Shown here piece by piece: positions 15,001 through 21,157 of a DNA stretch of 21,157 bases. The notes below the pieces were generated by a model. The model searched no databases. It was given only the letters and a program-made list of their open reading frames with translations, and had not been told where the DNA came from. The position numbers were made by a program, and so were the translations under genes. Where the stretch lies: NCBI GenBank assembly GCA_002362155.1, contig DETN01000088.1, forward strand, positions 3,435-24,591, written 5' to 3'. Source of the stretch: Lachnospiraceae bacterium UBA3287 (lineage in GTDB: Bacteria > Bacillota > Clostridia > Lachnospirales > Lachnospiraceae). Within the stretch, counting starts at the first letter, position 1, and the number at the start of each line of letters is the position of its first letter.

Positions 15001-15702
15001 ATGGAAGATTTATACGTGATCGCCGGCCTGGGCAATCCGGGCAGCAAATATGACGGGACAAGGCACAACGCGGGCTTCGACGTGATCGATGTCCTGGTGG
15101 ACAAATACCGCCTCTACGACGCAGAGCGCTTCGGAAAGTGCATGATGGCAAAGGGGCGGATCGAGGGAAAAAGAGTCATTCTCATGAAGCCCATGACCTA
15201 CATGAACCTGAGCGGAGAGGCCGTCCGGGAGGTGGTCAGCTATTTCAAGGTGGATCCCTCGGACCACCTGATCGTGATCTCCGACGACATCGAGCTGGAC
15301 ATCGGAAAGCTCAGGATCCGCAAAAAGGGCAGCGCCGGCGGCCACAACGGCCTGAAGGACATCATCAGGTGCCTGGGCACCGACGCCTTTGCCAGGATCC
15401 GGGTGGGGGTGGGGAAAAAGCCCCATCCGGACTTTGAGCTGATGGACTTTGTCCTCAGCCATTTTTCGGTGGAAGAAAGACAGGTCATGGACGAAGCGGA
15501 GGAAAAGGCCGCCCAGGCTGTGGTATGTTTCATGACAGAGGGGCCGGATGCGGCCATGAACCGCTTCAATACCCCCAAGGAAAAGAAGAAAAAGGTGAAA
15601 AAGACCGGGGCCGGCCCTCAGGATCCTTCTTCCGGAGAGGAGAGCCTTTCCGCCCCGGAAAAAGCGGAGGATGTGGCCGCGGCAGATGAGAGCAGGGACT
15701 GA
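15001..15702 (+). CDS. pth: Peptidyl-tRNA hydrolase with charged C-terminal tail
   Basis: Cleaves peptidyl-tRNA released from stalled ribosomes, recycling tRNA. The core (about residues 1-190) shows GLGNPGSKYDGTRHNAGF with Asn12 and catalytic His22, KPMTYMNLSGE with Asn69, SDDIELDIGKLRIRKKGS with Asp96 and GGHNGLKDI with Asn116, the known active-site set. The total, 233 residues, exceeds the usual 185-195 by a tail of about 45 residues, first Lys-rich (KEKKKKVKK), then Glu/Ser/Ala-rich. ATG 15001 is preferred: it opens the conserved core, with AGGA ten bases upstream; a TTG at 14983 would overlap that site. In Bacillus this gene is spoVC. The mfd gene follows after 21 bases. Confidence 0.95.
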   Translation: MEDLYVIAGLGNPGSKYDGTRHNAGFDVIDVLVDKYRLYDAERFGKCMMAKGRIEGKRVILMKPMTYMNLSGEAVREVVSYFKVDPSDHLIVISDDIELDIGKLRIRKKGSAGGHNGLKDIIRCLGTDAFARIRVGVGKKPHPDFELMDFVLSHFSVEERQVMDEAEEKAAQAVVCFMTEGPDAAMNRFNTPKEKKKKVKKTGAGPQDPSSGEESLSAPEKAEDVAAADESRD

Positions 15703-15723
15703 AGACCCGGCAGGAAAGGATCC

Positions 15724-18700
15724 ATGAGAGCAATTTACGCCCCCCTTGCGGAATCGGAAGAATACAGAAAAATACGGAAGCTTGCGGAAAAGGAGAGGGC
15801 ATGCCTTCTGGTGGACGGCTGCGCCTCCTCCCAGAAGCTCCATCTGATCAGCGCCCTCATCTCCGGAGAACTGTCCGGAGGGGACGGCATGCCCCTTTCC
15901 GGCCCCAGGACCCGGCTGATCCTGACCTATTCGGATCTGCGGGCCAGGGAGATCGCCGAGGAGTACGCCCTTTACGATAAGAACGCCGTCCTCTTTCCGG
16001 CCAAGGACCTGATCTTCTACCAGGCAGACGTGAGAGGGCGGGAGCTGGAGATGGAAAGGATCCGGGCCCTTAAGAAGATCATGGAGGGAAAGCCCGTCAC
16101 CGTGATCACCACCTTTGCCGCCCTGATGACGCCCCAGCTTCCCATCCAGGCCCTGAAGGGGGCCGTCCTTTTCCTGGAAAAGAGAGGGACCCTGGATCTG
16201 GACAGGACGGCCGCCAGGCTCCTTTCCATGGGCTATGAAAAGAATTTCAAGGTGGAGCAGCCGGGCCAGTTCGCCATCCGGGGCGACATCCTGGATGTAT
16301 TCGACCTGACGGAGGACAATCCCTTCCGCATAGAGCTCTGGGGGGACGAGATCGAGTCCATCCGGAGCTTCGATGTCCTCTCCCAGAGATCCGTCCAGCA
16401 GCTGGAGACCCTGCAGATCTATCCCGCATCGGAGATGATCCTGGGCCGGGAGAGGCTCTACGACGGCCTGGCCAGGATCGAAGCGGAGGCGGCAGAAACC
16501 GTCGGCCGCCTGAAAAGCGAGGGCAGGGTCCAGGAGGCCCACAGGCTGAGGACCGGTATTGACAGCCTGGGCGAGCAGGTCCGGGAACTGGAGGACTACG
16601 GGGCCCTGGAAAGCTATATCCACTATTTCTATCCCCATACGGAGAACCTGCTGGATCTCTTCCTTCCGGAAAAGACCATGATCTTTCTGGACGAGCCCCA
16701 CAGGATCGGGGAGCACGCCAGGGCCGTGGAGCTGGAATTCCGGGAGAGCATGATCAGCCGGTCCGAAAAGGGCTATATCCTGCCGGGCCAGATGGGACTT
16801 TTGACAGGATCGGATACGGTCCTTTCCCGGATGGAGGACTTCAGGCGCATCGGCCTTGCGGAGCTGGCGGTAAAAGACCCTTTCTTCATGCCGGACCATG
16901 TGGTCTCCGTCCACGCCAGGAACATCACCTCCTTCAACCGGAGCTTCGAAAAGCTCACGGAGGCCCTGGCCAGATATAAAAAGGAAAAATACAGGGTCAT
17001 CATCCTGACCCCCTCCAGGACCCGGGCCAGACGTCTGGCCCAGGATCTGACGGACCAGGAGATCTCGGCCTTTTATTCGGAAAACCCCCAGAGAAGGCTG
17101 GGGGAGGGGGAGGTCATGGTCTTCTACGGCCAGCTCCGCCAGGGCTTTGAATACCCTTCCCTTCGCTTCTGCGTCATCACGGAGTCGGATATCTTCGGCA
17201 GCCGGGGAAGGAAGAAAAAGAAGGCCCGCAGGTTCGACGGGGAAAAGATCAGCTCCTTTGCGGACCTGAAGGTGGGCGACTACGTGGTCCACGAATCCCA
17301 CGGCATCGGGATCTACCGGGGCGTGGAGAAGATCGTGGTGGACCGGATCGCCAAGGACTATATCAAGATCGAATACGGGGGCGGGGGCGTCCTCTACGTC
17401 CTTCCCACCGAGCTGGACGTACTGCAGAAGTACGCCGGGGCCGACGCGGGGTCCGAGGGAGGCAGAAAGCCCAGGCTCAACAAGCTGGGAGGCCAGGACT
17501 GGTCCAATACCAAAAACCGGGTCCGGGGCGCCGTGGAAGAGGTGGCGGACGATCTGGTAAAGCTCTATTCAAAGCGCATGGAGCAGAAGGGCCACCGGTT
17601 CGAAGTCGACACGGTCTGGCAGCACGAGTTCGAGGAGCTCTTCCCCTATGAGGAGACGGAAGACCAGTTAAAGGCCATAGAAGAGACCAAAAAGGACATG
17701 GAGTCCGACAAGATCATGGACCGCCTGATCTGCGGGGACGTGGGCTACGGAAAGACGGAGATCGCCATCCGGGCCGCCTTCAAGGCGGTGCAGGACGGTT
17801 GGCAGGTGGCGGTCCTGGTGCCCACCACCATCCTCGCCCAGCAGCATTACAACTCCTTTACGGAACGCATGCACTCCTATCCCGTGAACATAGGGGTCCT
17901 GAGCCGCTTCACGCCCCCCTCGGAGCAGAAGAAGACCATTTCGGACCTGCAGAGGGGCCTTTGCGACATCGTGATCGGGACCCACAGGCTGCTGTCCAAA
18001 GACGTTTCCTTTAAGAAGCTGGGCCTTCTTGTCATCGACGAGGAGCAGCGCTTCGGGGTCAGCCACAAGGAAAAGATCAAGCAGATGCGGGAGAACGTGG
18101 ACGTGCTGACCCTGACGGCCACCCCCATCCCCAGGACCCTGCACATGAGCCTGGTGGGCATAAGGGACATGTCCGTTCTGGAGGAAGCCCCCCAGGGCCG
18201 GGTCCCCATCCAGACCTATGTCATGGAATACAACGAGGAGATGATCCGGGAGGGCATCGTAAGAGAGCTGTCCCGGGGAGGCCAGGTCTACTACGTCCAC
18301 AACAGGATCGGCGATATCGAAGAGGAAACGGCCAGGGTCCGGAAGCTGGTGCCCGAAGCCAGGGTGGAGTTCGCCCACGGCCGCATGCCCGAAAGGCAGC
18401 TGGAATCCATCATGTACGAATTCATATCCGGCAGGATCGACGTGCTGGTCTCCACCACCATCATCGAGACAGGCCTGGATATATCCAACGTCAATACCAT
18501 CATTATCCGGGATTCGGACCGCATGGGCCTCTCCCAGCTCTATCAGCTGCGGGGCAGGGTGGGCCGGTCCGGCAGGACGGCCTACGCCTTCCTCCTTTAC
18601 AAGCGGGACAAGATCCTGAAAGAGGTGGCGGAGAAGCGCCTTGCCGCCATCCGGGAATACACCGACATGGGATCGGGCTTCCGCATCGCCATGCGGGATC

Positions 18701-19299
18701 TGGAGATCCGCGGGGCGGGGTCCCTTCTGGGCAGGGCCCAGCACGGCCATATGACCGCCGTGGGCTATGACCTTTACTGCAAGCTCCTTGGCGAGGCGGT
18801 CAGGAAGGCAAAAGGCGAGGAGACGCTCCCCGAAAAGAACGTGACCGTCCATCTGAACGTGGACGCCTATATCCCCGAGGCCTATATCGTCAACGAGGAG
18901 CAGAAGCTGGAGATCTATAAAAAGATCGCGGCCATCCGGAGCACGGAGGACCACGATGAAATGGCGGATGAACTGAAGGACCGCTTCGGCGAGATCCCGG
19001 CCCCTGCCGGGAACCTGCTCAGGATTGCCCTGATCCGGGCGGTGGCAGCCCATCTGGATATATCGGACGTGACGGGAGACGCGGGAAGGATCGTCTTTAC
19101 CATGGATCCCAAAGCAGCCATCCATGCGGAGCGGATCCCCATGCTGCTGAAAAAATACAGGGGGGCCCTGACCTTTACGGCCAAAGGGATCCCTTCCTTT
19201 ACCTGCATCTACAAGACCTCCGGCCTGGTGGTCAAGGACGAACAGATCCTTCTGAATTCGGTGGAGGCGCTCCTTCTGGACTTTTCCATGCTCAGGTAA
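15724..19299 (+). CDS. mfd: Transcription-repair coupling factor Mfd
   Basis: A DNA translocase that pushes stalled RNA polymerase off damaged DNA and recruits UvrA. The 1191 residues match family length. Visible parts in order: UvrB-like N-terminal module (about 1-350, with FAIRGDILDVFDLTEDNPFRIELW), RNA polymerase-interacting domain from residue 517 (VGDYVVHESHGIGIYRGVE), the RecG-like helicase domains with Walker A GDVGYGKT at 671-678, DEEQ box from Asp772 and TATPIPRTL, STTIIETGLDI, QLYQLRGRVGRS, and the C-terminal domain from about 1000. AGGAAAGG precedes the ATG. It follows pth, as in Bacillus, but the small fin gene found between them there is missing: the gap is only 21 bases. Confidence 0.98.
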   Translation: MRAIYAPLAESEEYRKIRKLAEKERACLLVDGCASSQKLHLISALISGELSGGDGMPLSGPRTRLILTYSDLRAREIAEEYALYDKNAVLFPAKDLIFYQADVRGRELEMERIRALKKIMEGKPVTVITTFAALMTPQLPIQALKGAVLFLEKRGTLDLDRTAARLLSMGYEKNFKVEQPGQFAIRGDILDVFDLTEDNPFRIELWGDEIESIRSFDVLSQRSVQQLETLQIYPASEMILGRERLYDGLARIEAEAAETVGRLKSEGRVQEAHRLRTGIDSLGEQVRELEDYGALESYIHYFYPHTENLLDLFLPEKTMIFLDEPHRIGEHARAVELEFRESMISRSEKGYILPGQMGLLTGSDTVLSRMEDFRRIGLAELAVKDPFFMPDHVVSVHARNITSFNRSFEKLTEALARYKKEKYRVIILTPSRTRARRLAQDLTDQEISAFYSENPQRRLGEGEVMVFYGQLRQGFEYPSLRFCVITESDIFGSRGRKKKKARRFDGEKISSFADLKVGDYVVHESHGIGIYRGVEKIVVDRIAKDYIKIEYGGGGVLYVLPTELDVLQKYAGADAGSEGGRKPRLNKLGGQDWSNTKNRVRGAVEEVADDLVKLYSKRMEQKGHRFEVDTVWQHEFEELFPYEETEDQLKAIEETKKDMESDKIMDRLICGDVGYGKTEIAIRAAFKAVQDGWQVAVLVPTTILAQQHYNSFTERMHSYPVNIGVLSRFTPPSEQKKTISDLQRGLCDIVIGTHRLLSKDVSFKKLGLLVIDEEQRFGVSHKEKIKQMRENVDVLTLTATPIPRTLHMSLVGIRDMSVLEEAPQGRVPIQTYVMEYNEEMIREGIVRELSRGGQVYYVHNRIGDIEEETARVRKLVPEARVEFAHGRMPERQLESIMYEFISGRIDVLVSTTIIETGLDISNVNTIIIRDSDRMGLSQLYQLRGRVGRSGRTAYAFLLYKRDKILKEVAEKRLAAIREYTDMGSGFRIAMRDLEIRGAGSLLGRAQHGHMTAVGYDLYCKLLGEAVRKAKGEETLPEKNVTVHLNVDAYIPEAYIVNEEQKLEIYKKIAAIRSTEDHDEMADELKDRFGEIPAPAGNLLRIALIRAVAAHLDISDVTGDAGRIVFTMDPKAAIHAERIPMLLKKYRGALTFTAKGIPSFTCIYKTSGLVVKDEQILLNSVEALLLDFSMLR

Positions 19300-19365
19300 A
19301 GCTGCCGGAGAGGGAAGAGGGCAGATCTTCCGGAAAATACGGAAAAAAAGCATTCGTTCAGACAG

Positions 19366-19404
19366 AAAAAAGCTCAGAGACCGGAAAGGCTCTGAGCTTT
19401 TTGT
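19366..19404. terminator. Bidirectional terminator between mfd and pncB
   Basis: AAAAAGCTCAGAG (19367-19379) pairs with CTCTGAGCTTTTT (19390-19402), 13 bp, loop of ten. The symmetrical A and T runs serve both the mfd transcript from the left and the pncB transcript from the right. Confidence 0.93.
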
Positions 19405-19433
19405 ATGGGCTTTATGTGCCTGTCCCGGAGGGA

Positions 19434-20897
19434 TCAGGTCTGGACCTCGTCCTCCATGTTGTCCAGGAGGGAGATCTTGGTGTCATAGAGCTTCTTGGAC
19501 AGGTCCACGTAGACCTGGTGAGGGTTGACCAGACGTCTGGATTCCTCCCAGAGGGTATCCTGCTCCTGCAGGCAGTAGGCACGGATGTCCATGGTCTTGG
19601 GAGATTCGTAGACGCATTCACCGTCCACGAACAGAGGGACCATGAGCTCCCGCAGGGTGAACTGGCCGGCTTTGAGGCGGGTGCGCTTCCAGGGCTCGTT
19701 GGGATCGAAGAGCATCAGATCCACGTCGTCCTTGAAGACCTCCTCGTCCATGCAGATCAGGTCCGCGATGATCTTGTGGTTTTCTTTGTCATAGACGCGG
19801 TAGATCTTCTTGTTGCCGGGGTTGGTGACCTTCTCAGAGTTCTCGGAGACCTTGATCTTGGGCAGGAAGGTGCCGTCCTTCTGCTGGATGGCGGCCAACT
19901 TGTAGACGCCGCCGAAGGAAGGGTTGTCCTTGGCGGTGATCAGGTTGGTGCCAACGCCCCAGGAGGTGATGGCGGCGCCCTGGATCTTCAAAGATTCGAT
20001 CAGGTGCTCGTCCAGGTCGTTGGAGGCGGAGATGATGGCGTCCGGGAAGCCCGCCTCGTCCATCATCTTTCTGGCCTTCTTGGACAGGTAGGCCAGGTCG
20101 CCGCTGTCCAGGCGGATGCCGTAGCCCTTCATTTCGACGCCCTTGTCCTTCATGTACTGGAAGGTCTTTATGGCGTTGGGAACGCCGGACTTTAAAGTGT
20201 CGTAGGTGTCGCAGAGCAGGATGCAGGCGTTGGGATAGAGGTCCGCATAGGTCTTGAAGGCCGTGAGCTCGTCTTCGAAGCTCATGATCCAGGAGTGGGC
20301 GTGGGTGCCCTTCACGGGAACGTCGAAGAGCTGTCCGCACAGGACGTTGGAGGTGCCGACGCACCCTGCGATCACGGCTGCCCTGGCTCCGTAGGTGCCG
20401 GCGTCGGGACCCTGGGCCCTTCTGAGGCCGAACTCCATAATGCCGTCTCCCTTTGCGGCGTAGCAGATCCTGGCGGCCTTGGTGGCGATCAGGCTCTGGT
20501 GGTTGATGATGTTGAGGATGGCGGTCTCCATGAGCTGGGCCTCCATGATGGGGGCGATGACCTTGACCATGGGCTCTCTGGGGAACATGAGGGAGCCTTC
20601 GGGGATGGCGTAGATGGAGCCGGTGAAATGGAAGTTCCTGCAGTAGTCCAGGAAATCCTCGTCAAAAATGCCCACGCTCCTTAAGTAGGCGATGTCCTCT
20701 TCGCTGAAGTGGAGCTCCTTTACGTATTTGACCAGCTGCTCGACGCCGCACATGATGGAATAGCCGCCTCCGAAGGGGTTGGTGCGGAAGAAGGCGTCGA
20801 AGATGACGGTCTTGTTCTCGTCCTTGTGCTTGAAGTAGCCCTGCATCATGGTCAGCTCATACAGGTCGGTCAGCAGCGTCAGATTCTGTCTGTCCAT
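19434..20897 (-). CDS. pncB: Nicotinate phosphoribosyltransferase
   Basis: Joins nicotinate and PRPP, with ATP hydrolysis, to nicotinate mononucleotide in NAD salvage. The 487 residues match the longer bacterial form. Diagnostic segments are LLTDLYELTMMQGYF at the N-terminus, FFRTNPFGGGYSIMCG, EFGLRRAQGPDAG, THAHSWIMSF (His199, His201; one should be the phosphorylated His), CDTYDTLKSGV, GIRLDSGDLAYLSKKARK and SWGVGTNLITAK. Only a weak AAGAGAG precedes the ATG at 20897. The gene stands alone between a terminator and a promoter that carries a repressor-like half-site array. Its need for PRPP ties it to prs. Confidence 0.96.
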   Translation of the reverse strand: MDRQNLTLLTDLYELTMMQGYFKHKDENKTVIFDAFFRTNPFGGGYSIMCGVEQLVKYVKELHFSEEDIAYLRSVGIFDEDFLDYCRNFHFTGSIYAIPEGSLMFPREPMVKVIAPIMEAQLMETAILNIINHQSLIATKAARICYAAKGDGIMEFGLRRAQGPDAGTYGARAAVIAGCVGTSNVLCGQLFDVPVKGTHAHSWIMSFEDELTAFKTYADLYPNACILLCDTYDTLKSGVPNAIKTFQYMKDKGVEMKGYGIRLDSGDLAYLSKKARKMMDEAGFPDAIISASNDLDEHLIESLKIQGAAITSWGVGTNLITAKDNPSFGGVYKLAAIQQKDGTFLPKIKVSENSEKVTNPGNKKIYRVYDKENHKIIADLICMDEEVFKDDVDLMLFDPNEPWKRTRLKAGQFTLRELMVPLFVDGECVYESPKTMDIRAYCLQEQDTLWEESRRLVNPHQVYVDLSKKLYDTKISLLDNMEDEVQT

Positions 20898-20914
20898 AGT
20901 ATCTCTCTTTTCTT

Positions 20915-20920
20915 ATTATA
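20915..20920 (-). promoter_or_regulatory. TATAAT close to the pncB start
   Basis: A perfect TATAAT on the minus strand lies 18 bases before the pncB ATG, without a recognisable -35 box. A transcript from here would have a leader of only about 11 bases. It may be a secondary promoter or chance in an A/T-rich patch; the promoter at 21024-21052 is better. Confidence 0.25.
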
Positions 20921-20995
20921 ATGGCGGGATATGGGAATGCGGGCGGATCGTCCCTTTCCGTCCTCCCGGGAAAGCTGACAGACGCCGTATGGCTA

Positions 20996-21023
20996 GACAT
21001 CTGTCTTGACACTTATCCCTGTC
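20996..21023. promoter_or_regulatory. Operator-like array of GACA/TGTC half-sites before pncB
   Basis: Four alternating half-sites occur: GACA 20996-20999, TGTC 21002-21005, GACA 21008-21011 and TGTC 21020-21023, with centres 6, 6 and 12 bases apart. They form nested inverted repeats such as AGACA-TC-TGTCT and TGACA-N8-TGTCA. The array begins one base after the -10 box of the pncB promoter, covering the start point, the place for a repressor. NiaR (YrxA) controls niacin salvage genes in many Bacillota, so it is the first candidate; I cannot confirm its consensus here. Confidence 0.6.
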
Positions 21024-21052
21024 ATTCTACTACGTTTGCCTTTGAAGTACAA
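21024..21052 (-). promoter_or_regulatory. Promoter of pncB
   Basis: On the minus strand TTGTAC (21047-21052), a 17-base spacer and TAGAAT (21024-21029) give a good promoter. Transcription would begin near 21017, inside the half-site array, with a leader of about 120 bases that shows no clear riboswitch. Confidence 0.7.
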
Positions 21053-21105
21053 GGGAGGAATCGGCCCTGAGCCTTTCAGGGAGCATGGGGGAGAGCCTGG
21101 GCGAT

Positions 21106-21127
21106 GCAAAAAGCCCCTGGGCAGGGC
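21106..21127 (-). terminator. Terminator of a minus-strand gene beyond the right edge
   Basis: Reading leftwards, GCCCT-GCCCA-GGGGC is followed by TTTTTGC. This is a short but ordinary rho-independent terminator and implies a leftward gene starting outside the window. No coding sequence is recognisable in 21053-21157. Confidence 0.5.
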
Positions 21128-21157
21128 CGGGAAAGCACGATTTTTTCGCAATTCTTT

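Noticed and set aside
15010..17301. A 763-codon minus-strand frame opposite pth and mfd
   Set aside because: It mirrors two well-conserved genes and its product has no recognisable domain; it has shadow-frame composition.
17668..19353. A 561-codon minus-strand frame opposite the mfd helicase domains
   Set aside because: It is the antisense of Walker A, the DEEQ box and other motifs, and there is no ribosome site or homology.
21007..21035. A plus-strand promoter from TTGACA at 21006-21011
   Set aside because: The position 17 bases downstream reads ACTACG, not a -10 box, and no rightward gene follows; TTGACA here is part of the half-site array.
1..21157. CRISPR arrays, tRNA or rRNA genes, insertion sequences, phage or defence genes
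   Set aside because: No regularly spaced direct repeats, RNA gene cores, transposase or integrase motifs were seen on either strand.

Overview
The window reads as about 21 kb of chromosome from an anaerobic, spore-former-related Bacillota, most likely class Clostridia and close to Lachnospiraceae. The supporting signs are a pyruvate:ferredoxin oxidoreductase, MecA, a DnaD/DnaI-type helicase-loading pair, SpoVG, a paired GlgC/GlgD, a 402-residue ribose-phosphate pyrophosphokinase of the long clostridial kind, strong AGGAGG ribosome binding sites and many extended -10 promoters (TGnTATAAT). Coding GC is fairly high, with frequent GCC, CTG and ATC codons. I cannot name the species. I see no rRNA, tRNA, CRISPR array, insertion sequence, phage gene or integrase; this is ordinary core chromosome.

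Layout, left to right. (1) 1-2460, minus strand: the start of the pyruvate:ferredoxin oxidoreductase gene (cut by the window edge) with its promoter, then mecA with a TTG start and its own terminator. (2) 2460-3079: a gene-poor, hairpin-rich stretch with no convincing protein; it may hold an unassigned structured RNA. (3) 3080-7117, plus strand: an exported family 18 glycoside hydrolase, the tRNA threonylcarbamoyladenylate synthase (Sua5/YwlC), upp and a dCMP deaminase, ending in a bidirectional terminator. (4) 7193-10241, minus strand: an operon dnaD - dnaI-like - prs, preceded by a cluster of DnaA-box-like sites. (5) 10440-11840, minus strand: murC, divergent from the next group. (6) 12125-19299, plus strand: glgC - glgD - spoVG, a strong terminator, then pth - mfd. 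(7) 19434-20897, minus strand: nicotinate phosphoribosyltransferase, whose promoter is followed at once by an array of GACA/TGTC half-sites that looks like a repressor operator. A terminator for a further minus-strand gene lies at the right edge.

Themes. PRPP links several genes: prs makes it, and upp and pncB consume it for uracil and nicotinate salvage. Upp and the dCMP deaminase both serve pyrimidine nucleotides. The order spoVG ... pth - mfd matches the Bacillus spoVG-glmU-prs-ctc-pth-mfd neighbourhood, but glmU, prs and ctc are absent from between them; two sugar-nucleotidyltransferase genes (glgC, glgD) lie upstream of spoVG, and prs sits about 4 kb away behind the helicase loader. The observations most worth checking are the DnaA boxes ahead of the loader operon, the pncB operator, and the hairpin-rich intergenic region. 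I found no clear sign of an undescribed multi-gene system.
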